Positions 1 to 10,374 of a DNA stretch of 64,000 nt are shown piece by piece. The position numbers and the translations under genes are program-made. Within the stretch, counting starts at the first letter, position 1; the number at the start of each line of letters is the position of its first letter. Source of the stretch: Psilocybe azurescens (lineage: Eukaryota; Basidiomycota; Agaricomycetes; Agaricales; Agrocybaceae); NCBI GenBank assembly GCA_023853785.1, contig JAJIRX010000140.1:1-64000 (forward strand), read 5' to 3'. A model generated the notes under the pieces. The model was not told where the DNA came from, ran no database searches, and worked only from the letters and a program-made list of their open reading frames with translations.

Positions 1-1100
1 TTGACACACCTTCGTCTATCCTTCTTGGGAGCAGGCTCCTGCATCGACTGAGGAGACGACTGAGCAGAAAACTGGGGTGGAGGAGGCGGCGGAGGCTGAG
101 GAGTGTGTTGTTGAGGGTCTGCGGTGGTTGCGACTGGTGAGCATGACCTTCTTCCCTGCTATCTTTGGTCTGTCGCCCGACGATCCTTAGCCTCTGCAAG
201 CATGGGCGTCGCATGCGGGCTCTCCGACGTCCTTGAACTGCCTACAACGATATGCGAAGGAACATTATTTCGTGCACGCATACCTTCTGGCGATACCGGA
301 TAGCTCCTGTTCTCATTTCTGTCCATGTCGTATCGCTATTGCCCCGAGCATCATGACGGGGGTCATATCGACGACTGGGTGGTTCGTGATGCGATGGAGG
401 TTGCTGCTGTGGCTGCTGAGGCGGCGAAGAGGGTCGGAAACCAGGATGAGCAGAAGGAGGCTTGTTATCCCAATACCGTGGTGCATGACTTCCGCGAGGA
501 GAAGGCTCCGACGGACTATGCGCACGAGGGAGGCGAGGCTGAGGTAGAACGATGTCGGAGGAGCCCCATGCTGCATGTACTCGCCGCTGTGCCTCGGACG
601 GCGATCGTGTTCCCATTACGGTGATGGGTAGGTGGTCGACGATCCCAGCCAGGTTCAGGCTCAGGGTGACTTGGCTCCCGACGATGGTAAACATGAGGAG
701 ATCGTTGAGGAGGTACAGCACTTGGTTGAGCAGGTCCGATAGGCTGTCGCACATGAGGAGGATAGCTCTGGAAGTTGGGAGGGGAGAGAGAGGACGACCG
801 CTTTGCGGGTCGGGGGAGATGGAACCAGAACGAGGCCTTGTGCCGCTTCGCGGTTATTGTAATACGGATCGGGATGCTATAGATGTCCGCCATTTCTGGG
901 ATCATCAGAGTGTTGAGGTGGAAGAGGATGCTGCAGGCGAAGGCTCTAGTGGCCAGGAGAATACGGTGCACTTCCTCCAGCACGTTCTCATTTTCGGCGT
1001 GCATGGGCACCTGCAGCCATACACACGTCGCAGAATCGGCGAAAACAGCGGTAAAAGCAGTCTGACGATCTAAACATACCAGTAAGACATTCCTCCATCG
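1..1100 (-). CDS. Partial Pro/Gln-rich protein gene or remnant (minus strand)
   Basis: Read on the minus strand, three frames carry pieces of Pro/Ser/Gln/His-rich, disordered protein. One near 820-560 has SPPNFQSYPP and repeated PSHPEPEP-like text. One at 580-320 has SSPPQQPQQQPPSHHEPPSRR. One at 140-1 has QHTPQPPPPPPPQFSAQSS followed by a basic KKDRRR stretch that runs off the window edge. The frame changes between pieces, so there are introns, single-base indels or decay. Such a composition is common in N-terminal regions of fungal transcription factors, but no zinc cluster or other domain is visible inside the window. I do not recognise the gene and cannot place its start. Confidence 0.3.
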
Positions 1101-1165
1101 CGTCAAGAAAAAGAAAAAGTCGACGTACAGTATCAAATAATAGGCGATCAGACATATATGGACCG

Positions 1166-1250
1166 CCCTCTCATCCAAGGCCCGCCCGGCCCTCTCATCC
1201 AAGCCCCCGCCCTCTCAACCAAGCCCCCGCCCTTTCAACCAAGCCGGAAG
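1166..1250. repeat. Short C-rich tandem repeat
   Basis: About four degenerate copies of a roughly 19-20 bp unit built on CCCTCTCAACCAAGCCCCCG. The unit changes from CTCATCCAAGG to CTTTCAACCAAGC across the array. No gene function is visible. Confidence 0.6.
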
Positions 1251-1395
1251 GCTTCCCTCCCACCGATGTGGACGTTCGAAACAGGAGTCAAACTAGAGTC
1301 GCCATCAACAATAGGTTAGGACAGTGGTAATTGAGTATACATACGTTTGTACTCGGTATCTCTGAGGGTCGGCGCGCAGCGCGAGGCGTGGCATT

Positions 1396-2075
1396 TGGGC
1401 TGGAATAGAACTACCGATTCATGGTATCTTGACGGCGTTTCTGGCTGAGCAATTCGTTAGTAAACTCATTTTCTGTGTGTTAGAAACACCGTCTGTGCAA
1501 CGCCAACCCATAGTATCAGTACTTCGCAAAGTAGCACGGATACCCAGCTGTACATCTCTACAGTGTACGGCGATTTTTTGGGTTTTATTTCATGTTATAT
1601 CACTCAATCTCAATTTATTTCATTCGAATGGGATTACGGCTTCCTATATACTAACTACTGACACAAAGAAAATGACTTACGAGGCTTGGTGGATGATGAG
1701 GGAGAGCGTAATTAACGATGGTGATGGTTCAGAAGAGAGTGGAAAGGCGTGAGAAAATGGAAACCAATGGACTAAGTCGGCTGAATCGAGGATCCTCGGG
1801 TAAGTAATAGCCGATTACCCGAGGATCCTCGATTCGGCGCGACTTCCTCCTCCGATTATTATTTTCGCACGCCTTTCCTCCCTCTTCTGAACGACCACCA
1901 TCGTCTGCCGCCCTCTTCGCTCGCCACTTCCATGCAATAGTAACTAAAGTAATTTTATGAGTTGTTATAAGTAATAAGTCAGAAATAAGGAAATTTCGTC
2001 AATAAAAACGTAAGTAAAGAATAACAACTTGGAGTTAGTTTACTACTAGAGAAATATAGAACTTTGGCTATGATG
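1396..2075 (+). repeat. Left arm of 0.68-kb inverted repeat
   Basis: The sequence from about 1,396 to 2,075 reappears as its reverse complement at about 7,060-7,757. It matches almost base for base, including the stretch CGCCAACCCATAGTATCAG and the distal ACTAGAGAAATATAGAACTT. The arm is itself partly self-complementary: the text around 1,715-1,760 pairs with that around 1,866-1,905. At its centre a near-perfect hairpin, GAGGATCCTCGGGTAA / TTACCCGAGGATCCTC, spans 1,786-1,836. The arm carries an open frame of about 107 codons (1,429-1,752), but nothing suggests it is a protein gene. Either two fold-back (MITE-like) elements lie in opposite orientation, or these are long terminal inverted repeats of one element. 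Confidence 0.85.
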
Positions 2076-2640
2076 GGTCAGTTTACGGCTCCTTACTAGG
2101 CGCGCCATTGGGTCGAATAATCCTGAGCTTACATTAACTAGCCAGACCAACCTTGCACAGGCCTGGGATCACAAGCGGACTACACGCGGCGCTGGCATAT
2201 GTCTTATGGTGACGCTAGATAATAGAATGGTGCCGCGAGAGGCTACGCCCATACACGCGGCGTTCAAAGGTATAACCTATATCTATCTAACACACTTTTC
2301 AAAGTGATGATTAGCCTTCTCTAGCCCGTGTCATACCAGTCTGAAGGACCACAAAACTATAGGCCAAGAATCTGTTCAGTGAACGGCCGATGATCGTCAC
2401 AAGAAATTCTGGGCTTAATCTACTAATCACCGCCGAATACAGATAACTATAGACTAGACTACGATGCTACTCTTTTCTTATGCATTCTCAGTGTTCACAG
2501 GGTCTGGTTTAATAACAAATAGTGCCACTATATTAGTATTTCGCGAATTCATATTGGACAGTACCATTCAGTAGAGACAGCGCGGGCGAGTGGAATGATA
2601 TAATGTTAGTTTGAAACTAGGTCCAGAATTAAGACGGGGA
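2076..2640. other. Gene-free stretch inside inverted-repeat structure
   Basis: No open frame of useful length, repeat or RNA gene was recognised between the left arm and the first minus-strand coding signal. Confidence 0.5.
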
Positions 2641-3085
2641 TCGTTATCCTAGCAGTATAAACATTCTCCATAATCTCCCAATGCTCGCCGCCAATCACTA
2701 CAACATTCCCGACTTCGTCCCAGGTCCACGGCACAGTTGCAGCTGAATCATAATGTCAGAAGTTGCTGATTGTTCGCTAAATGACATACCGGTATACACG
2801 TTCCCAACGTAGGCGTCGCCTTCAACCCGGTTGAATATATATCCCCTGCGATGAAGATGGTCCTGTCGAGACGAACTGCGCAAACAAAAGGTAAGAAGAT
2901 TCCGATATGTCGAATAACATCGCACGTCCAGCCCACTTGCACATGCTCTGAGGGATGCCGGCGCAGGAGTCATTTTAAGAGCTCTACTAAACTTAAACAC
3001 CCGAACAAAGAATTCAGGGAACGAACAGCTTACCTTTCGACATCGAGAACGCAATCACAACGAGGGCGATAGAGTTTTGGATCAT
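2590..3085 (-). CDS. Possible short spliced gene, unknown product
   Basis: A minus-strand start at 3,085 opens a hydrophobic leader (IQNSIALVVIAFSMSK) that ends at a GTAAGC donor (3,028-3,033). Further down, text reading EGDAYVGNVYT meets a GTATGT donor. After a CAG acceptor near 2,742 it continues in frame as AATVPWTWDEVGNVVVIGG and then about 30 further residues to a stop near 2,600. The splice sites and the frame continuity support coding. The middle exon is not settled and no family is recognised. The leader could be a signal peptide or membrane anchor. The gene lies inside the inverted-repeat structure, on the same strand as the DUF6698-like gene upstream. Confidence 0.3.
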
Positions 3086-3457
3086 AGTTGAGGTAAAGAT
3101 GAGGTTTTGTCGGGAAAAGGTGAGATCTAAGCAGCGAGAAATGGTGGTGAAGTCGTAGTCTTTGAGAGACTCGGATTATTCGCGTCTTCTCGTAGTTATG
3201 TGTGTGTTTTGCGTGCAACGAAATAAGCACCCATCGATAGGCATCACAAACGCAAGTCCCTGTTGGTAAATTTGGGCTGTTGAGAATAGTTACAATAACA
3301 AAAAAATCACATTGAGAGATATACTGCAAGTTAAGATATACTTGTTACTAAGAAATACGGTGAGTAGTAGCTTCAAGATACTAATGTCATGTAAAGTACA
3401 GTGAGTGGGGACGTTATATACAAATGTGCAGGATAATCGTTGAAAGACGAGCACAGC

Positions 3458-5102
3458 TCAAGCGGCCTCCGTGCGCTCAAGGGCCGTACGTTGTTCTTTG
3501 AGTGCTTTGCACGATGCTAATATGTTTGATTGACGATGGCGGTGGGTGGTTGGGAAGATTTGCCTATTATCGTCATTGCTTAAACTAATATTCCTTGTGA
3601 GAAGTGGGAACACTCACTTTGTCCACCAGGCGAGTAAATCTTGGGCACGTTTCTTTGCAGCTGGCCCAGGGAGAACCTCAAAGAAATCGATAATATAGTG
3701 ATACAACCCCTGGTAGTCAAATCCACCATAATTTGGAGTCCATGAGGCGCAGTTTGCAAGTTGAAGTGGAGCTGGCAGTCACGGATAAGCATTGAGCAAC
3801 ATACGATACATGGACGCATACCTGTACAGCAGCATATGTCGATAGATTGGGAGTAACCTTGGTCAGATGAAGCTTTGACGCTACATTGCGGCGCACAGAG
3901 TTGCTGTTGGAAGAAGTCCTCTGTGACTTGGTTGGAGGCATGTTCTCAGCGTTGTTTTCCTCATCCAAAATATCTTTGACTGAGCTGGGCGATGTGAATA
4001 TGACTTTATAGACCTGTTAAAACGCTGAGTAGAAAATACGGACTGAAAAGCAAGAGAAAATAAACCTACTTTGACGAGGAGAGTACTCTTCAAGTACCCA
4101 GATTCTAAGTTTTCCACGTCTGGGTTGTACTTTGCATAGAAACACCTCGAGTGGTAGCTGGAAAGCCAGTCAAACTTTTCATCAAATGCACGTAGCTTAG
4201 TACGAGTACTGTGAATGGAGATGAGGTCACATCATTGGGCTGAGTGGTTGACTACTCACACAAGATTGTTCCAATCAAACTCTGCAGGACATAAGAGTCG
4301 TCCTGTGGTGTCGTGCTCGATTCCCCTATTCTTGCGGCACTGGGCATCCAACAGAGGAGAGGGACAAGGGTTGGCTTTGTTCAACCAATCTGCGACATAT
4401 CCACGAATCCGACTCAAGTCGTCACTACGGGCACCATTGGCACCATGCTGAAGCTAATGGTGATTCAGTAAGTGAATACGCCAATGTCCAAGACAATGCT
4501 ACCCACCATCGCATAAAACGTGCTGAGCTCTTCAGGTTGTGCTTCGTCAATTTTCTTCTGGAAGTTGGGGATGAGGTGGCAGAGTTCTCGGACGGCTGTG
4601 TGGCTGCGTTCCCAGCTGGGGGGCGCCATTCATACGTCAACCAAGCAAAAAATTAAAAAGAAAAAAGTGAAGAACATACTCGCGCTTCAAATTCTCAACT
4701 TCATCTTCGTCGAGCTCATTAAGTTCTTTATTCAGATCTATGTCTTCGGGGTCGGCATCGTAAGCGCTATGCTTATCTGATTCGGACACCAAGTCTCTGA
4801 GCTCTCCGCAGACAAAGATCAATTTGCGTATACCGCGTCCAAGGCTGGTGGTGCTTGCATTCCTGACGAGTGCCGTATTGTTGAGCCGGTAAGTAGATTT
4901 AAAGCTCAGTTAAATTTACTTACTCAGCCTTTCTTTTAGATGGATTGTTGGTATTTACACTTTCTTGGAGAGCGAGGAATTGTCGTCTCCAAATAGCGGC
5001 GCTAGTATCAGTGTCATCAGAATCAGGCGCGCAAGTATCACCGGTAGGAGATGATGGGCGAGACTCGGTGGAAGGACCAGTATGTACAGGGGAAACAGGC
5101 AT
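3458..5102 (-). CDS. DUF6698-like basidiomycete protein, 8 exons, one frame break
   Basis: Eight exons can be joined on the minus strand: 5102-4924, 4862-4680, 4615-4507, 4447-4260, 4208-4070, 4013-3822, 3771-3618 and 3563-3458. All seven introns have GT..AG ends (GTAAGT, GTATGT, GTGGGT, GTGAGT, GTAGGT, GTATGC, GTGAGT). The product of about 416 residues starts with an acidic, Ser/Thr-rich tail. It then carries the landmarks of a multicopy mushroom family of unknown function: WERSHTAVRELCHLIPNFQ, a GIEHDTTGRLLCPAEFDWN block, YLKSTLLVKVYKVIFTSPSS, YHYIIDFFEVLPGPAAKKR and a basic C-terminus. From memory this family is filed as DUF6698; that number is not checked. Exon sizes sum to 1,250 nt. One base is missing near the start of exon 7 (about 3,760-3,771), where the good frame resumes as LANCASWTPNYGGFDY. 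The copy is thus a recent pseudogene or carries a sequence error. It lies between the two inverted arms and may be cargo. Confidence 0.8.
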
Positions 5103-5800
5103 GACCGTTAGAAGTAGGGGAATTAAACAACAAAGGGTATGATATTGCTCACTTTATATATGATATACCCTAATGTTCAATGTAAATTTGGTTTTGCCTT
5201 CAGCGCCAATGTCGGCAGTGTATACTAGTCGGCTTCGACGTCACTGATACAACAACGGCGGCCCCACTCATATATGCACCTTGCAACGGTGGCGGGCCAA
5301 GGGTCAAGAGGAGGATTTTTATCAATGACGGCCGTCGCAGCTCTAACCAGAATTGGAGGTTCCTTGTCGCGTCTGGTTAGATCTGTTTGCTACTAGGCCT
5401 GTCAGTTATAGATTTTGGGAGACTAGTTAGTGCGTACTTACGGATCGTAAAGTCTTGCCCATACTTCCTGCCTCTCCTGGTCTTTGAGGTTTTTGTTTTG
5501 AGCTTTCAGGAATAGCTCTAACGCTCAGGTCCTCATAGATTTTATAACATTCTACAATGTCGGAAATCTCTAAAGTGCCTTAATAGGCTGATAAGGGATC
5601 AAGTGACAAAATATCCTATGGTTACTACTTAGTCATACGTCTCCATGTAGCTGTATAATTACCATTTTGGACCAACAACAACCACCACATCCCGTATCAT
5701 TGAAAGGGTCCTGCTGCTCTCCCTGGCATCGCACAACAGACTAGAAGAGATTTTCGTCATACTCCATTGCTGTGGAGACCTCCGCCGAACCTATAAAGAG
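5103..5800. other. Upstream region of DUF6698-like gene, no gene seen
   Basis: Only short shadow frames are present. This stretch probably holds the promoter of the minus-strand gene that starts at 5,102. No TATA-like element stood out. Confidence 0.4.
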
Positions 5801-5805
5801 TCAAG

Positions 5806-6599
5806 GTGGTGAGCGAACAACCCAAAATGAGTCGCTCTAACACTCGCCATATTCCCATTATGCTCCACTGCGACCAACCCGCCCAAACTCAAAGTGCTTC
5901 CGACGCACAATATTCCCTCACCGAATATTCGGGCTCGGACTTTCCACCTTGTAGAGTGGGGAGTGACCCGCCCATTTTTGGCTCTCCTATTACCGCTGTA
6001 TCGCGTCCAGACCCCCTCCTCAGGCAGCTGCAACTGCCATATCGAACGAGAGACCTTCTCAATCACGGCGTCGTCGACAAGCAAATGCAGGACTTGGACA
6101 GTCTAATATCCTCAATACGGTTGTTGCAATCGGATTGGCACCAGACCTACCAAGGTGGTTCGCATATCCCTCACGCGTAGTCATACTGATGATGGGTGCA
6201 AATACCAGGGTGATCGTTCTCCTCAGAGAGAACCCTCGTTAAAGCGCCGAGAATCTACAGCCCAAGGCCCTGAGAATGAACCCCGGCGAAGAAACGGCGC
6301 GTTACTCTCCGCAACAATGACAATATAAGATGGTTGCAAGAAGAGGTCACTGTTATTAAGGGCAGTCTTGCAGAAGTGGCTCCCAGGGGTCAAGGGAGGG
6401 TAGACAAAGCCATACTAGTACATTGGCCAGGGTGGAACTCGATATCGGTGATATCAAAGGGAGCATTGACGAGATGACTTCCGACATCGATGGTATTAAG
6501 GATAGTCTGGAGGATATGGCCTATGAGGCGAGGGAGGAAAGGAAAGAGATTAATGATCTGTTAGAAGAACTTCTCTTTGAAATCCGACAAAGGGAGTGA
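5806..6599 (+). pseudogene. Unknown coiled-coil protein, broken or poorly resolved
   Basis: A plus-strand open frame (5,806-6,180, possible internal start at 5,827) gives about 120 residues ending LDSLISSIRLLQSDWHQTYQ. Farther on, DNIRWLQEEVTVIKGSLAEV (about 6,320-6,385) joins in frame to VELDIGDIKGSIDEMTSDI. The junction is a plausible GT..AG intron (about 6,388-6,430). The protein then ends as a charged helix, LEELLFEIRQRE, with a stop at 6,597-6,599. The second half has heptad-like spacing. The link between the two halves needs a frame change near 6,180-6,300, so the gene is either broken or has an intron I could not place. No family is recognised. Confidence 0.3.
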
Positions 6600-7059
6600 A
6601 TTTGTACATACCAGTCCATGTAAAATAAATTCTTTTCTTAATCCACACCCAGTTGCAGCCTCAATTCTCCTTCGACACGCCAATGCAATTCCATAATCGA
6701 AGTAGCCAATAGATTGGCGCGGTATATATCAACAGCACACCGACACCCGCCCAAACGCCTGCAGAACCAACGAAGGAGGCTTAGATACGGAGGTAGCGGA
6801 GACAGCCTGTGAGCTCAAAAAGTAAGCAGCTCGTCCTCCTTACTACCCAACAGCGCACGTGCTCTGATATATTCCACCATCCCTTCCCATCCTTCAATCC
6901 TTAATATTCCTCATTTTGTCTGGATCCGATTTGTATCTGAAGCTTATCAGTTATAGGTTTAGAAACTTGTTGCTACAGCACTTGGGCAAGATCCACCTAT
7001 ACTTTCTTCCCCTCTCGACCTCTGAGTATTGTTTCCAAGAATGGCGCTAACGGTTAGAC
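6600..7059. other. Gene-free stretch before right arm
   Basis: No gene, repeat or RNA was recognised here. Confidence 0.4.
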
Positions 7060-7757
7060 CGTCGTAGCCAAAGTTCTATATTTCTCTAGTAGTAAACTAA
7101 CTCCAAGTTGTTATTCTTTACTTACGTTTTTTATTGACGAAATTTCCTTATTTCTGACTTATTACTTATAACAACTCATAAAATTACTTTAGTTACTATT
7201 GCATGGAAGTGGCGAGCGAAGAGGGCGGCAGACAATGGTGGTCGTTCAGAAGAGGGAGGAAAGAGGCGTGCAAAAATAATAATCGGAGGAGGAAGTCGGC
7301 GCCCGAATCGAGGGATCCTCGGGTAATCGGCTATTACTTACCCGAGGATCCTCGATTCAAGCGTGACTTGGTCCATTGGTTTCCATTTTCTCACGCCTTT
7401 CCACTCTCTTCTGAACCATCACCATCGTTAATCGCGCTCTCCCTCATCATCCACCAAGCCTCGTAAGTCATTTTCTTTGTGTCAGTAGTTAGTATATAGG
7501 AAGCCGTAATCCCATTCGAATGAAATAAATTGAGATTGAGTGATATAACATGAAATAAAACCCAAAAAATCGCCCGTTACACTGTAGAGATGTACAGCTG
7601 GGTATCCGTGCTACTTTGCGAAGTACTGATACTATGGGTTGGCGTTGCACAGACGGTGTTTCTAACACACAGAAAATGAGTTTACTAACGAATTGCTCAG
7701 CCAGAAACGCCGTCAAGATACCATGAATCGCGTACGTTCTATTCCAGTCCAAACAAC
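7060..7757 (-). repeat. Right arm of 0.68-kb inverted repeat
   Basis: Reverse-complement partner of 1,396-2,075, with only scattered differences, such as AGGGATCC for AGGATCC and swapped loop text at about 7,305-7,350. It contains the same central BamHI-type GGATCC hairpin (about 7,312-7,356). Similarity fades near 7,757, just short of the coding sequence of the SPT5-like gene. High identity between the arms implies a recent origin or gene conversion. Confidence 0.85.
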
Positions 7758-7774
7758 CTCGCTGATCCATTTGA

Positions 7775-10374
7775 TTCCAGGAGATCCCTATCTCAGTTCG
7801 ACGTTTACTTGACCTGGAGGCAGGGGTGGATGGCGAGGGATTTGAGGGCGACGACGATGAGAAAGAGGAATCATTAGGTTCGTCCATGTATTGCTTTTGT
7901 TTTGTTTTTGTTTTTGTTTTTGTTTTTTACGTCCTTTACTACGCGTTAATGCGCATCCTCTTTTCTTCAGATAATTTCATTGACGACGAAGAACCATTGG
8001 CTGGTCAGTCTAGCTCCTCGGTCCCCCATGGAGGAATTCCCTTCAAAATAACGACGACGCCTTCGAGGAAGTTTTGAGCCGAATATACGACAGGTTGTCG
8101 CATCAGCCGAAAGGGCTTGCCAGCACTACAAATCATGACTTGATTAGTGGCTTGCCCTGTGCTCAAGACTTCCCACTTTGGCGCGTTAAGTGTCGCGTAA
8201 GTTTCCTGTTATCGTTTATTACCGAAGATATAAAATTCATTGGTCATAGATAGGGGTCGAGGAGTACGCGATCTTGTTTTTATTGGAGAATGCCACCTCG
8301 ATACATGAAATACGTTCGGCGTTTACACCTGGGACTTTACGGGGCTGGGTATATCTGGAATGCACCATGAATCGAGACCTCGTCTCCTTACTCGAAATTA
8401 CCCGGAATCATTCAAACGCGAGAAGGTATTCGATGGCAAAACATTCCATTCGAGGACTGGGTCGATACGTTGGAGATGAAGCCCGATGACACTGTCAGTG
8501 AAGAAGGCAGATGGGTACGAGTACGGAGGGGGTACAGAGGAGACGTTGGTGTTGTCGTCGCGGTAAAAGCCTGGGGAGTCGACATTCTCTTAGTTCCACG
8601 CCTAAAGCTGCCCACTCCGCCCCCTTCACCAAAAGGCCCTGAATTTTTGTTGACGAGAAAGCAAGCTTCAAACCCCCCTTCCCTCCCTAAACAGCAATTA
8701 TTCGATCCTAAATCCTACCAGGATATCTATGGCATCAATCCCAAAGCGACAACGAGACGGTATTTACACTGCTGCTGGACTCACTTTCGAACATGGCCTC
8801 GTCCGCAAGGAATTCGACTGTCATTCTATTTCATCTGCCACAAACATTCCTCTCGATCTTTTATTTCTATTTCTAGGCACCAAGCACCCCGTTTTCCTTA
8901 ACACTCAAATTCCTCGCCCACAAGAATGGGATTTTGAAACAGGCGACGAGATCGTTGTCCGCTCCACTGAAAAACGGGGTGTCGTAGTGGTTGCAGAAGT
9001 AGACTATGTCGAAGTTGCACTGTCCGACCTTGAAAACTTTACTATGCGCGTTACCTGGCAAGATATATATAAATATTTTGGTCTCGGAGACTTTGTTATG
9101 ATTACGGGTGGCCCTTCTCGTGGAAAAACTGGATGGGTTGTCAACGTGGAAGAAGAATTCGCCTCCATCATTGTCAAAACCATTGAGGGAGAAATTCTCG
9201 CTGCTGATCCCAGCGAAGCTCTTAATGTGCGTCGCAATGAAATATCATCTATCTCTACTAACTTGATTACAGCGTCTAGAACATCACGTTAATTTGTTGA
9301 AAAGATCAGCGAACCATTCATACATGCCTCGCACCCGCCGAGCTTGGAGGACCGCCCTCTCAAGGCAGATAGATCGCCATGGCTCGATCTAGGAGTTACC
9401 ATAACTCATGGTCCTTGGAAGGGGTACTGCGGCACTGTCAAGAACGTCCTTCTTGGTCAACCGACACTTAGTGGGCAGAGAATAGAGGTTCAACTTTCGC
9501 ATATTGCTAGTCGCAGCGGCCTTTTGCCCGAGAGCTGTTCGATTCTGACGACATTACTCGAAACTAGGTGAGCATACATTCTAATTCAGATGGTACTTTG
9601 TTTAAATATGAATTCAAGCACACGACTCAAACTGGTCGACTTTGACAAACCGACCAACTGGGCCTTTTTGCAAAACAAAGCGCTACAAAGCCCAATCAAT
9701 ATGGCAGGCTTGAGGTTCTAGTGGGAGCAACCCCATTACCTGATACGACCTCATCAACGCCCGCCTGGGACCCTTCTTCCCGCACCCCTATCGTTTCAAT
9801 CTCGTCCAATGCCTGCCTGGGACCCGTCGTCACCTAGCCTCGAATTTTCTCAAGCTTCAATTCCTCCACTTGCTAACACCAGCCAGCAAACGCATCCGGC
9901 ACCCCTTTTTCGATAAACGTCTTCTTAATATTTCTCTTCAAGTGATTGTCAATGGGGAACTCACCAAAATCAACAGCTCACTGCTGGTCTTGTCGAGGTT
10001 GACGGAAAACTGAGTATCCGATATGAGGACCACCACCAGTTGAGATTCCTCGAGCCTGAATGGGTCTCCTTCAAAAACCCTTCACCTACACGTGATAATG
10101 GGCTACTTGTTGTGATCAAAGGCGAGCATTGCGGTAAATTTGTTCGGCGAATTCACCACAAAAGTACCCGACACAATTACTGTGCTTCTAGCTGTTGTGA
10201 GGAAGGAAGGAGTAGCAGAGGTACTTACGCCCGGAACATGTAGAGCTACATCCCGACTTTCTTTGTCTCAAGGGTGAAGAACCGAAAGAGAGGAAGGTTG
10301 GTAATGCACTAATGGAATCTCTACGTGAAGAGGCAAGGAAAAACGGTGAAATGAAACAATATGTTTTTTTATAA
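7775..10374 (+). pseudogene. SPT5-like KOW protein, degenerate
   Basis: The reading starts after an acceptor-like ATTCCAG with an acidic region (DLEAGVDGEGFEGDDDEKEES), as in SPT5. A first intron runs from about 7,879 to 7,970. DDAFEEVLSRIYDRL follows, then WRVKCR at a GTAAGT donor (8,200), and an NGN-like segment (IRSAFTPGTLRGWVYLECTMN). Then come KOW-like blocks: GYRGDVGVVVAVKAWGVDIL (about 8,530-8,590), GDFVMITGGPSRGKTGWVV (about 9,090-9,145), LGVTITHGPWKGYCGTVKNV (about 9,390-9,450) and RDNGLLVVIKGEHCGKFVRR (about 10,090-10,150). The tail ELHPDFLCLKGEEP ends at a stop at 10,372-10,374. SPT5 is the RNA polymerase II elongation factor, but mushrooms carry many shorter SPT5-like copies outside the essential gene. 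Frames jump several times (near 8,760, 9,290-9,340 and 10,180-10,240) and the 9,700-9,960 region contains stops. I call it a decayed copy. Confidence 0.7.

Noticed and set aside
1429..1752. 107-codon frame in the inverted arm as a transposon protein
   Set aside because: No transposase or other motif; it also occurs in the other arm only because the arms are copies.
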